Positions 42,321 to 51,494 of a DNA stretch of 64,000 nt are shown here, in pieces. The DNA is from Acidobacteriota bacterium. GTDB taxonomy: Bacteria > Acidobacteriota > Terriglobia > Acidiferrales > UBA7541. The notes beneath the pieces are model-generated. The model was not told the origin of the DNA, ran no database searches, and saw only the letters and a program-made list of their open reading frames with translations. The DNA is taken from the NCBI GenBank assembly GCA_013289835.1, contig JABCZG010000001.1:186001-250000 (forward strand). Reading direction: 5' to 3'. The number at the start of each line of letters is the position of its first letter. Positions within the stretch are counted from its first letter, which is position 1. Position numbers and translations under genes: made by a program.

Positions 42321-43364
42321 TCAAACCGCCGCAGCCGCCGCCTCTCTTCTCCTCGATTCGTTCCAAAGCTGGATGTACGGTTGTAGGTCCGTCATCATTT
42401 TTTGGAATTGCGGGAGGTCCAGGGACTGTGCGCCGTCGCTGATGGCTTTCTCCGGGGCGGGGTGCACTTCAACGATCAATCCGTCAGCGCCGATGGCCAC
42501 GCCGGCGCGCGAAAGTGCGGGCACCAGGCTGCGTTTCCCTGTCGCGTGGCTCGGATCGAGAATTACCGGCAAGTGCGTCAGTTCATTCAGCGCGGGAATT
42601 GCGGCGATGTCGCAGGTGTTTCGCGTGACCGTTTCGAACGTGCGAATTCCACGCTCGCACAAAATCACCTCGGGATTTCCGTGCGCCGTGATGTATTCCG
42701 CGGACATCAGCAGCTCTTTCACCGTGCTGCTCAATCCGCGCTTCAGCAGAACCGGCCGGCCGCATTTTCCCAGCGCTTTGAGCAGCATGAAATTCTGCAT
42801 GTTCCGTGCGCCAACCTGCATCACGTCCGCATAGTTCGCAACCAGATCCACGTCGCGGTCGCTCATCACTTCCGTGATGATCGCAAGCCCCGTGGCTTTT
42901 TTGGCTTTCTGCAGCAGCTTCAATCCTTCTTCTTCCATGCCCTGAAAATCGTACGGCGAAGTCCGCGGCTTGAATGCGCCGCCGCGCAGCATTTTCGCGC
43001 CCGCCTTCGCCACGCCTTCCGCGGCTTGCATGATTTGCTTTTCGGATTCCACGGAACACGGTCCCGCCATCACCACGAATTCATCGCCGCCAATGGCCGT
43101 GCCGTTTACTTTGATCCGCGTTTTCCCCGCGCGGAATTCCTTGCTCACAAACTTGTACGGCGCGGAGATGCGCACCACTTTCTCAACCTGCGGCATGGCT
43201 TCGACCGATTCGAAGCACGCGGTCACGTCGCCGACGCCAACGACACCAATCACCACACGCTCTTCCCCTTCGATCGAATGAACTTTGTAGCCGAAGTGCT
43301 CCACTTGAGTTCGCACCTCATCAATTTCTTCGCGCGTCGCGTGCAGCTTCATCGAAATAATCAT
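42321..43364 (-). CDS. aroF: 3-deoxy-7-phosphoheptulonate synthase with N-terminal ferredoxin-like regulatory domain
   Basis: [48 protein letters not shown]. Confidence 0.95.
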   Translation of the reverse strand: MIISMKLHATREEIDEVRTQVEHFGYKVHSIEGEERVVIGVVGVGDVTACFESVEAMPQVEKVVRISAPYKFVSKEFRAGKTRIKVNGTAIGGDEFVVMAGPCSVESEKQIMQAAEGVAKAGAKMLRGGAFKPRTSPYDFQGMEEEGLKLLQKAKKATGLAIITEVMSDRDVDLVANYADVMQVGARNMQNFMLLKALGKCGRPVLLKRGLSSTVKELLMSAEYITAHGNPEVILCERGIRTFETVTRNTCDIAAIPALNELTHLPVILDPSHATGKRSLVPALSRAGVAIGADGLIVEVHPAPEKAISDGAQSLDLPQFQKMMTDLQPYIQLWNESRRREAAAAAV

Positions 43365-43436
43365 GGCTCTGTCCTCTCGGGCGTTTTTCTTTGCTTCTTC
43401 TTGTTCTTCAAAACTATCTTTCAAAAACCGTTTCGC

Positions 43437-43470
43437 GAAAATAAAAAAGCCCACTCGCTGCGAGTGGGCC
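43437..43470 (-). terminator. Intrinsic terminator in the leader of the DAHP synthase gene (candidate attenuator)
   Basis: Minus strand GCCCACTCG-CAG-CGAGTGGGC-TTTTTTATTTT, 70-100 nt upstream of the DAHP synthase start codon. Confidence 0.85.
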
Positions 43471-43515
43471 GAATCTTTTTTTTCTGGATTCGCTTACAGA
43501 AACGCCCCCCGCCAC

Positions 43516-43569
43516 CTAGTTGGGTGGACCGCTAAATCGAAACCAGCACGTGCGGTAAGCGTCGTTCAT
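43516..43569 (-). CDS. Candidate leader peptide MNDAYRTCWFRFSGPPN
   Basis: 17-aa ORF containing Y, W, F, F upstream of the intrinsic terminator and DAHP synthase. Confidence 0.6.
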   Translation of the reverse strand: MNDAYRTCWFRFSGPPN

Positions 43570-43658
43570 TGGCGTAAACCAGAAGTCTATTGCGTCCTTT
43601 CCACCGATGCAACAATTTATTTCGCGCGCAAGATCCAGCGGAATTTCCGCTCCGCCTT

Positions 43659-44507
43659 TTAATAAAGTACGACCGCAATGCGGTAAACCGGAAAATTCAT
43701 TTCTTGTATCGGCGCGCACGCGCCGACTTCGGCGTGCTGAAATAGCTGGTTATGAATTTTTCGTTCCAACCCCTCCGGCAATTTGCTGAGGTCCGGCGCC
43801 TCAAAGCGCACAATGGACATGGCGCGATTTCCAACGGGCACACCCTGGTTGGCGCACTCTTTGCGGGCGTTATCCGTTTGATTCGTCTGTACCATTCCAC
43901 TTTGCTTGAGGAGAGCGCTGATTTGTTTTTCCTGCTCATCAAAATTCAATTCTGCCACGGCCACTGAAAAATCCTGCACCGCAAAGATTCTTCCTCTTGC
44001 TTCCACGACCGCGACTCCCAGCGCGGTGAGTTTTGGATCCAAAATGTTGGCGCGGTGGCCGGGAGAGTGCATCCACCCATAATGAATGTCACCGGCGTCC
44101 TGGCCGGCGGCGACGTTCTCCGCCACGGTGGAGAAGCGTGCGCCTGCCGCGGCGATGCGCTGGACCAGCGCGGGTTCGCCTGGGAATTGGTGGGAGATGG
44201 CGCTGTGCTGGGCCATGATTTCGGCGTGATGGTGGGCGGCGGAGGCAAGGAGTGTATTCCACTTCAGTGGCGGCAAATCTTCCTTGGCGCGCTCGCGATT
44301 GGCGTCGTCGAAGAGGGTTTGCTCCGAGGCGGACGGTTGCGCCGCGCGAGGCGCAGCTGCGCCGCGTTGCGTGGAGTGTGAGGTTTCAGCAGACGATTGC
44401 GCCGAAGGCGGCGTGGTGGAAAGCGGCGGACGATTTTTTGGGATGGCGGCGAGGACGAAGAAAAGCGTAATTATCGCGGCGGCCATGAAAAACCGGAGAT
44501 TTTTCAT
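43659..44507 (-). CDS. CAP (SCP/PR-1) domain secreted protein
   Basis: LFDDANRERAKEDLPPLKWNTLLASAAHHHAEIMAQH...ENVAAGQDAGDIHYGWMHSPGHRANIL. Confidence 0.93.
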   Translation of the reverse strand: MKNLRFFMAAAIITLFFVLAAIPKNRPPLSTTPPSAQSSAETSHSTQRGAAAPRAAQPSASEQTLFDDANRERAKEDLPPLKWNTLLASAAHHHAEIMAQHSAISHQFPGEPALVQRIAAAGARFSTVAENVAAGQDAGDIHYGWMHSPGHRANILDPKLTALGVAVVEARGRIFAVQDFSVAVAELNFDEQEKQISALLKQSGMVQTNQTDNARKECANQGVPVGNRAMSIVRFEAPDLSKLPEGLERKIHNQLFQHAEVGACAPIQEMNFPVYRIAVVLY

Positions 44508-44518
44508 GGCGTAGAGAA

Positions 44519-45241
44519 TCAGCCGCGGACGTGCACGGCGCTGAAACTGAGCACGACGTGGCCACCGGCGGTCGGACGGCCGAAGCTCAGCATGGGGCTG
44601 AAGCGGGAGAAGAGCAGCATTTGATCGAGCTGGCGGCGCAGCTCGACGCTATCGGGGCCGGAAAGAATCTGGTAATCGGTCATCTGGCCATGCGCGTCCA
44701 CGGTGACGTCAATGAGAAGGCCGTGCGGAAGCGAAAGCTCCAGATCGCTCTGATCCTGCGACCAGGATTGCGGATAGTCGGTGAGCGTAAGCAGCTCGGC
44801 TGGGCGCATGAGGTTGAGCGCCACGTCGTTCTGCACGGCGCGGACGGTGATGCCGGGCACGATCATCTGGAAGACCAGAACAAAAACGAGAATGGCGGAG
44901 AAGAAACCGCCGGTGGCCGGAAGAGTGAGCGGCCGGAAAACGTTGTCGATCAAAATCTCCGCGCGATCCTTCATGCTTCGCAAGCGACTGGGCCAATCGT
45001 GGGAATGCTGAGCCTGCGCGGCGGCGACTTTAATGCGCACGGCGAGATCGGAAGGCGGAAGACTCTTGGGCATGCGCGACAAAAGAACAGCCAGCTTGCG
45101 GAACTTCTGGAGCTCCGCGCGGCAAACGGTGCAACCTTCGAGATGTTCGCGAATCTCGATACGTTCTTCGACGCGCGCCGCGCCGGTCACGGCATCATCG
45201 AGATAACCCGCCAGTTTGGTTCGTACCGTGTCGCACTTCAT
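44519..45241 (-). CDS. Anti-sigma factor with zinc-finger (HC2-type) N-terminus and TonB-like C-terminus
   Basis: HLEGCTVCRAEL; single TM; C-terminal VDVTVDAHGQMTDYQIL-like region; ATGA overlap with ECF sigma gene. Confidence 0.85.
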   Translation of the reverse strand: MKCDTVRTKLAGYLDDAVTGAARVEERIEIREHLEGCTVCRAELQKFRKLAVLLSRMPKSLPPSDLAVRIKVAAAQAQHSHDWPSRLRSMKDRAEILIDNVFRPLTLPATGGFFSAILVFVLVFQMIVPGITVRAVQNDVALNLMRPAELLTLTDYPQSWSQDQSDLELSLPHGLLIDVTVDAHGQMTDYQILSGPDSVELRRQLDQMLLFSRFSPMLSFGRPTAGGHVVLSFSAVHVRG

Positions 45242-45999
45242 GGGAGACCCTCGCCCGTGGAACTTGCCCGCGGGGATGTACTTTGATCAGACACTATGAC
45301 GCGACGCGCGGCCGTGAATGCATCGGTGAATGGCGACGGCTGCGGGTCGGAGACGTTGCCGTGCGAAGACGATTGCGCGTGTGAATGGTGCAAATTCGCC
45401 TCCGCCAGCAGTGGCTCGAGAATTTCTTTGAGCGCGCGGCGTCCGCGGAGAATACGGGACTTCACCGTGCCAACGCTGCATTCCAAGACTTCGGCGACTT
45501 CTTCGTAGCTGAGGCCTTCGAGGTCGCGCAAAATCACGGCGCTGCGAAACACGTCCGGTACTTGCTGCAACGCGCCTTGCACGGCGACTTGAATTTCCCG
45601 CGAAGCCAGAAGCTCGAACGGAGTGGCGCCGAGATCTTCGATCTCGATGCGCGCGTGGCCTTCTTCTGGCTCGGCGTCAATCGAAACATTTTTCTGGAGA
45701 TGACGTTTGAACCAGCGCTTGTGATTGAGCGCTTCGCGGATGGCGATGCGATAGACCCACGTTTTCAAAGAGCTGCCCTGGCGGAAATTGCGGATGCCGC
45801 GAAAGGCTTTCAAGAAAACTTCCTGCGCGCCGTCGGCGGCGTCCGAGGTATCGCCGAGCATGCCGAGGATGAGGTTATAGACCGGCGCATGATAATGCGT
45901 GACGAGCCAGTCGAAGGCCGTCTCCGAGCCGGCTTGCAGCTCGTGGACGAGTTCGGCTTCATCGCGGCCCCAGCTAAGGGCACTAGCCCAATCGGACAC
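45238..45999 (-). CDS. ECF RNA polymerase sigma factor
   Basis: Sigma2 DAADGAQEVFLKAFRGIRNFRQGSSLKTWVYRIA; Sigma4 LEGLSYEEVAEVLECSVGTVKSRILRGRRAL. Confidence 0.95.
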   Translation of the reverse strand: MSDWASALSWGRDEAELVHELQAGSETAFDWLVTHYHAPVYNLILGMLGDTSDAADGAQEVFLKAFRGIRNFRQGSSLKTWVYRIAIREALNHKRWFKRHLQKNVSIDAEPEEGHARIEIEDLGATPFELLASREIQVAVQGALQQVPDVFRSAVILRDLEGLSYEEVAEVLECSVGTVKSRILRGRRALKEILEPLLAEANLHHSHAQSSSHGNVSDPQPSPFTDAFTAARRVIVSDQSTSPRASSTGEGLP

Positions 46000-46329
46000 T
46001 GCCGGCCTTTCCGACCCGCTGCTGAAATGCGGGCCACCCTGCTGATCGGTCTACCTTTAGAACGCCCTCTTTCTTAGAACGATAGACCCAGGCACGACTT
46101 GCAACGGGGACTTATTGTTGAAGCGACCCCGATGTCCGCTCACTATCCTTAGACACCGGGGGGAGCGGAGTTGTTTCCCCGGAAGGCGAAGAAATGTTGC
46201 GCCATCGCTCATTGTGGCACCAAGGGAGGTGCGCCGCAATGGGACTGGCGGGAGACGGATTGAGGCGCGATCCGTGAACCGTGATCCGCATCCGTCGTTC
46301 CGGGCGGTTGGAGCGGTCGGAAATGGCGC

Positions 46330-46594
46330 GAGGGGGGTACACCCCCCATCAGATGGATGAATGTCAAAACAAAGGGGATAGAAAATGGGCAATTCGTAAG
46401 CGGTTGAAAAGAAAGGGTGGCAGAATATTTGGTCGTTCGGGGAATACTTAAAGTAACGGTTGAGGTTTTCGGACGGAGGGATCCCCCCACCCCCCATCAC
46501 GATGGAAAGAGTGTGGAAGAGATTGAAAGGAAAAGAGTTAGTTGTCGTCCATTGCGCAAAAGAGTGTGGAAAGCTATGAAAGGAAACGGGTTGA
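46330..46594. repeat. Degenerate repeat cluster with C/G runs
   Basis: CACCCCCCATCA(c)GATGGA occurs twice; AAAGAGTGTGGAA...GAAAGGAAA...GGTT/GTT occurs twice with about 53 bp period. Confidence 0.55.
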
Positions 46595-46752
46595 ATCAAA
46601 AAGAGGGGATTCTTAGCGAAGCGGGGCGATGTATTACTGGGATCGAACTGAGGCTGAAACTTAGAGCTGTGGCGATCTGGAGAAATGATTCGAGGCCTAG
46701 TGCGGGCAAACACGATATATGATAGCACGGGAGTCACGACAGGCTAAGTGAA

Positions 46753-48423
46753 ATGCAGGGAATGGGCACAATTGAGGGTTGGATGGTTGCGGAGGAAGGG
46801 TTAACGGTTCAACGGCGGGTGAGTCGAACAATCAAGAAGCAAAGTCAAAGGGTCCACCCTCACAAACCGAGAGCGGGGTACGCTAGGAGGCTACACCCGG
46901 GCCACCCTCCGTGCGACCCCGCGGGACGCCGAACGAGTATGGCTGTGTCCGGTCAAACCGCAATCACTTATGGGTTTGACAATGCCAATCGGCTGACGCA
47001 GATCAGCCAGGGGAGCGCCAACGTTTCGTTTGGCTACGACAATGACAGCCGGAGAACCTCGCTCACTCTGCCGAATGGCGTCAGCATGAACTACAGTTAC
47101 GACGCCGCGTCGCAACTGAGTGGCATTACTTACAAGAATGGTTCAACGACGCTTGGAAACCTTTCATACGCGTACGATCTGTCTGGCCGTCGCGAGGGCG
47201 TGGGAGGCACCTATGCCCGTACGAACACGCCGCAGGCGGCTTCGTCGGCTTCGTACAATGTCAACAACCAGCTCACGCAATGGAAAGGCGCGAATCTCAC
47301 GTACGACGCTAATGGCAACCTAACCAGCGACGGCACGAATACATACACATGGAACGCGCGCAACCAGTTGGTTTTCATCAGTGGAGGCCTGGCGGCCAGT
47401 TTCCAATACGATCCCTTCGGCCGCCGCGTGAGCAAGACCATTGGCGGGACGACGCAATTTCTCTACGACGGCGCAAATCCCGTACAGGAAATCTCCGGCA
47501 CGTCTGCTCCGGCGAATCTGCTCACCGGCGGCGTGGACGAATACCTCCAGCGGACGGACTCGGCGGGCGCGCGCAACTTCTTGACCGATGCTCTCGGCAG
47601 CACGCTTGCGCTGACCGATTCCACTGGCACGCTTCAGACCAGCTACACCTTTGAGCCGTTCGGCAACACTTCCGTAACCGGTACAACCACCACTAACAGC
47701 TTCGCCTTCACAGGCCGTGAACTCGACTCCACCGGCCTCTATTTCTACCGCGCCAGATACTACAGCCCGACGTTACAGCGGTTCATCGGCGAAGACCCAA
47801 TCGGCTTCGGTGGCGGAATCAACAAATACGCTTACGCGGGCAATAACCCGATTTCGTTGAAAGACGGCTCTGGCCTGCAATACCAGTCACCTCTTCCGAC
47901 ATCGAATGGCATCGGCTGCAACCAGTATGGAATTGGCTGCCACTCAATAAACGATCCTGCGGACCTCGCTACAGCAGAAGCGCAGTTAGCCGCAGAGGCC
48001 AAGGCGGCTATGGCGGGGCGGAAGCCACCCGCATGTTCGACAGGGAGTCCAAACAAACATCTTTCCATGGGTGACCAGATCGTTGCATCAACGGTGAATC
48101 CCTTTACGTCTCGCGGCGGCGGGGTTTTTGGTTTTTGGAACAAGCAGTCTTTCCCTGCAACAACGAACGACTACACCTTCACCGGCAATGGGGTTGGCTT
48201 GGATGCGGGTGTGTCAATCCAGTCGGTGTGGGCTTGGGGAAATGGCCCCTGGAGTGGACAGTTTGACTCCGTGAATGGTTCTTTTGGGCCGTTTGCTGGA
48301 TCGATATTTTGGACCCCAGGTGAAGGTGGGTGGGTGGGCTCTTCGTTTGGCCTCGGGCTGGGGCTCCCAGGAATCGCCTATGAAGAAACCAATTATACCT
48401 GCCGGGGGCCGGCGACATGGTAA
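46753..48423 (+). CDS. RHS repeat-associated core protein, 5'-truncated, with variable C-terminal tip
   Basis: RHS/YD repeats from about 46912; core motif TGRELDSTGLYFYRARYYSPTLQRFIGEDPIGFGGGINKYAYAGNNPIS followed by unrelated tip. Confidence 0.85.
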   Translation: MQGMGTIEGWMVAEEGLTVQRRVSRTIKKQSQRVHPHKPRAGYARRLHPGHPPCDPAGRRTSMAVSGQTAITYGFDNANRLTQISQGSANVSFGYDNDSRRTSLTLPNGVSMNYSYDAASQLSGITYKNGSTTLGNLSYAYDLSGRREGVGGTYARTNTPQAASSASYNVNNQLTQWKGANLTYDANGNLTSDGTNTYTWNARNQLVFISGGLAASFQYDPFGRRVSKTIGGTTQFLYDGANPVQEISGTSAPANLLTGGVDEYLQRTDSAGARNFLTDALGSTLALTDSTGTLQTSYTFEPFGNTSVTGTTTTNSFAFTGRELDSTGLYFYRARYYSPTLQRFIGEDPIGFGGGINKYAYAGNNPISLKDGSGLQYQSPLPTSNGIGCNQYGIGCHSINDPADLATAEAQLAAEAKAAMAGRKPPACSTGSPNKHLSMGDQIVASTVNPFTSRGGGVFGFWNKQSFPATTNDYTFTGNGVGLDAGVSIQSVWAWGNGPWSGQFDSVNGSFGPFAGSIFWTPGEGGWVGSSFGLGLGLPGIAYEETNYTCRGPATW

Positions 48424-48884
48424 TGCACAAAACCTACGAATTCGTCTGCCCCATGCCGGCCCAGATTGTCTCAGCTCGCATCGAGGCCCTTCTGTCGAAA
48501 GAAGGCGTCAGGTACAGCGCTGCCAATCTCTCCGTTGTCTCGACGCGGACCCCGATTGCCATACTCGGGATTCAGCGGAGGCTGTATAGCCGAAGCAATT
48601 GGGTTGGCGTAAACCCATTCACCTTTGTCAGCGGTGTCGAGGTGAAATGCGAACAGGACAACAGTGGACTCACAAGAGTCACCCTCCGCGTCAACAGATT
48701 TCGAGCATTTCTGTGGACCGCATTCTGGATCGCTTGTAGTTTCCTCGCGGCGCACAATATCCCTGAGCCGGGAGGGTCCATCTTGGTCATCGTGGTCGGA
48801 TGTGCGGCCTGGTTAGGCATAGTGTCCTTCCTCGGAGGTTATCTAGTAAAGAAGGAAATTGTTGACCACCTCAAGGATCAGTAA
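48417..48884 (+). CDS. Hypothetical two-TM protein; candidate immunity partner of the RHS tip
   Basis: Overlaps RHS stop codon (TAATG); two hydrophobic segments. Confidence 0.6.
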   Translation: MVMHKTYEFVCPMPAQIVSARIEALLSKEGVRYSAANLSVVSTRTPIAILGIQRRLYSRSNWVGVNPFTFVSGVEVKCEQDNSGLTRVTLRVNRFRAFLWTAFWIACSFLAAHNIPEPGGSILVIVVGCAAWLGIVSFLGGYLVKKEIVDHLKDQ

Positions 48885-49030
48885 AACTCAGTGTACAGAC
48901 GGGACGTTTCCTAGGCGGGTGGGGCAGAGTAAGGCACAAAATGGAAGTCTTAGGTGCTGACGAAGCGGGAAAGTACGGGCCGGCAAGTTTGATTTCGGAA
49001 AGTGATTGAGGGCGGCTGATTCGGCGACAG

Positions 49031-50167
49031 ATGGAGAGTTCGGTGATACAGAAGAAAACGCTGACAAGCCTGATCTTCTTCCTTCTCGGATTTGTGTCTC
49101 CGCTGTGGGCGCAGAGCAATGCCGTCCAATATATTTATGACGCTTTGGGAAGATTGACGACGGTCGTCGATCCAAGCGGGAATGTGGCGACCTACAACTA
49201 CGACGCTGTCGGGAATCTCCTTTCGATCACGCGATCCACGACCTCTCCGAGCGCGCTGGCGATTCTTGGTTTCAGCCCAGGACAAGGCAGCGTCGGACAA
49301 ACCGTAGCCATTCAAGGGCAAAACTTCAGCACCACGCCCAGCGCCAACACCGTGCAATTCAACGGCACCGCAGCCACTGTAAGTGCGGCCACCGCGAATA
49401 GCCTGACCGTGACGGTACCGACGGGAGCGACCACCGGCTTGATCAGCGTGACGGTCGGGACGGCGACGGCGAATTCGAGCAGCAACTTCACAGTGCTTGC
49501 CGTTCCGGTCGTTACCTCTATCAGTCAGACTCTCGTGCTGAATACCCCTACGCTCAGCTTCCAGGTGAACGGCTCGAATCTTACAGGAGCAACTTTTTCT
49601 TTTGTGCCAGCGTTCATTCCTGCCGCCATCACGGTCTCCAACGTGAACATCAATGGTAACGGCACGTCTGCCACCATGACGCTCACGCTGGCCTCGAATG
49701 CCGCAGGCACCTTCACCGTCGTCGCTACCAATGGGACTGGAAGCTCGTCGTCAATTCCTACCACCAGCAACACGTTGACGGTTCTCTCCTCGGACCCGAA
49801 TGCGGATTTTGACGGAGACGGCCTAACCAACATTTATGAAGCGGCGATTTCGACAAACTACGCTGCCTCCAGCACCACGGGCGATGGCCTGCCGGATGGC
49901 TGGGCGCTTTTCTATACCTCAACGCCACCGCTCAACGCCGCGCTCGCGAGTCAGGTCGGGGCGAATGGCGTAACTTATCTGCAGTCCTTCCAGCGCGGCT
50001 TGAATCCTCTGCTAAACACCGTCCCTCCGCTGTCGAGCGCCTCTCGGATGAATATCACCGCCACGCGCGTCGATCTAAGCAGCTCGTTCATATGTACAAA
50101 TGTTTATATCTCAGTCTTGCTATTAAGCGGACTGGCTGCCGGGTGGGCTGAAGCGGCCGTGGATTAG
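49031..50167 (+). CDS. Secreted RHS N-terminal fragment with IPT/TIG-like domains (probably 3'-truncated)
   Basis: Signal peptide; VQYIYDALGRLTTVVDPSGNVATYNYDAVGNLLSI; ILGFSPGQGSVGQTVAIQGQNFS. Confidence 0.75.
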   Translation: MESSVIQKKTLTSLIFFLLGFVSPLWAQSNAVQYIYDALGRLTTVVDPSGNVATYNYDAVGNLLSITRSTTSPSALAILGFSPGQGSVGQTVAIQGQNFSTTPSANTVQFNGTAATVSAATANSLTVTVPTGATTGLISVTVGTATANSSSNFTVLAVPVVTSISQTLVLNTPTLSFQVNGSNLTGATFSFVPAFIPAAITVSNVNINGNGTSATMTLTLASNAAGTFTVVATNGTGSSSSIPTTSNTLTVLSSDPNADFDGDGLTNIYEAAISTNYAASSTTGDGLPDGWALFYTSTPPLNAALASQVGANGVTYLQSFQRGLNPLLNTVPPLSSASRMNITATRVDLSSSFICTNVYISVLLLSGLAAGWAEAAVD

Positions 50168-50433
50168 GGCTTGGCGGCGTCCTTGGCCGGGGCTTCGGTG
50201 GGGGCAGATGCCCTGCTATAGACGACCTTTTTGGTGCCGCCGTCGCAGGTGCCGACTACTTTGCCTTCGGCGTCCTTGTCCTTGGCGACGATTTCCAGGG
50301 TGTAGCCCTTCACGCCTTTTGCGTCCAGTTTCTTGGTGATTTCGTCCTTCAGCTCATCACAAGCCTTGGCCCCTTGCGCATGAGCGGGGACCGAAACAAA
50401 AAGCAGAACGCCAATTGCCGCTAGCAGCTTCAT
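50164..50433 (-). CDS. DUF1161 family secreted protein
   Basis: AKACDELKDEITKKLDAKGVKGYTLEIVAKDKDAEGKVVGTCDGGTKKVVYSR. Confidence 0.8.
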   Translation of the reverse strand: MKLLAAIGVLLFVSVPAHAQGAKACDELKDEITKKLDAKGVKGYTLEIVAKDKDAEGKVVGTCDGGTKKVVYSRASAPTEAPAKDAAKP

Positions 50434-50692
50434 AGTGTGACCTCCGTGGCTGGGATGCCAGCACAGGACGGAGCATACCATCGGCTTAGAACGTGACGCG
50501 GCGCGCCGCGTAGAGCGTTCACCCTAAACGACACGGGACCTGATGAATGCCGCAATCACCCAGGTGCGAAGAACATGAAGAAGGCAAAGGCGAACCCGAC
50601 GCGGCAAGCTTGCATGGGAGGGCACCCAGGGAGGTCGCGCGTCCTCGCCGGAAAAAGAAGCCAGGGGGATACAAAACTGTAACTACACTTGC

Positions 50693-50720
50693 GCTACTAC
50701 ATCCTCGGCGTTATAGTAGC
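50693..50720 (+). promoter_or_regulatory. Candidate operator of brnTA
   Basis: Inverted repeat GCTACTA-N14-TAGTAGC ending 6 bp before the brnT start codon. Confidence 0.55.
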
Positions 50721-50726
50721 CAAGTC

Positions 50727-51029
50727 ATGGTCTGGTTTGAGTGGGATGAAGCCAAGGCCAGAAGTAACAGACGAAAGCATGGGGTGCAGTTCGATGACGC
50801 CATGCTGGTCTTTGCCGATCCGTTTGCCCTGATTGAGCAAGATCGCATCGAAGATGGGGAGTTGCGCTGGCGAACCCTCGGTATGGCCGGAGAAACGGTG
50901 TTGCTCTTGGTGGCACACACGGCAAGGGAGGACGGTCCGGACGAAATTATTCGCATCATCTCCGCACGAAAAGCGGCGCGCAAGGAGCGCAAACGCTATG
51001 ACGAAAATCGCGAAGAAAGCTCTCTCTGA
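50727..51029 (+). CDS. brnT: BrnT family toxin
   Basis: MVWFEWDEAKARSNRRKHGVQFDDAMLVFADPFALIEQDR...IIRIISARKAARKERKRY. Confidence 0.92.
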   Translation: MVWFEWDEAKARSNRRKHGVQFDDAMLVFADPFALIEQDRIEDGELRWRTLGMAGETVLLLVAHTAREDGPDEIIRIISARKAARKERKRYDENREESSL

Positions 51030-51306
51030 GATTCGCCTGAACGCGGCACGCAAACGCCGCTTGAAAAAGCTCGCAGACAAGCCCGATAACGAGATCGACT
51101 TCTCCGACATTCCAGAGCTAGGCGAAGAGTTCTGGCGCAAAGCCATCCGCAATCCCTTCTACCGGCCGGTGAAAAAGCAGCTCACGCTCCGGCTAGACGC
51201 CGATGTGATCGCATGGTTGCGGCAGCAGGGGAAGGGCTACCAGACGAGAGCCAATGCTTTGCTGCGCGCCGCCATGCTGGAAGACGTAAACGAGAAGGCA
51301 AGCTAG
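50998..51306 (+). CDS. brnA: BrnA family antitoxin
   Basis: PVKKQLTLRLDADVIAWLRQQGKGYQTRANALLRAAM; overlaps brnT by 32 nt. Confidence 0.9.
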   Translation: MTKIAKKALSEIRLNAARKRRLKKLADKPDNEIDFSDIPELGEEFWRKAIRNPFYRPVKKQLTLRLDADVIAWLRQQGKGYQTRANALLRAAMLEDVNEKAS

Positions 51307-51494
51307 GAACGGACAAGAGGATCTTGCGGGCTTAAGTTGACATGGCCACCCACCTTCCGATGTGCGCGCCACCTTGCCACGCGTGTGCCTCTTTGAATCA
51401 TTGAAAGTGCACTGTATGGAACAGACGTGGCGCCGCGAGCCGCTCTAGGATGGGACGTTCGAGGGAACAGAGACTGAGATGGCGAGGTGAAACG

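Noticed and set aside
42402-43535. 377-aa plus-strand ORF antisense to DAHP synthase
   Set aside because: Shadow ORF; His/Arg/Phe-rich translation, opposite strand is clearly aroF-like.
46057-46737. 226-aa minus-strand ORF in the gap before the RHS fragment
   Set aside because: Composition is biased (Pro/Phe/Ser/Arg rich), it overlaps the repeat cluster and has no recognisable domain; more likely chance.
48885-49030. Possible mobile-element end (acagacgggacgtttccta), with weak resemblance to gacgggggacgttcc near 52137
   Set aside because: Similarity is too short, there are no target-site duplications and no transposase nearby.
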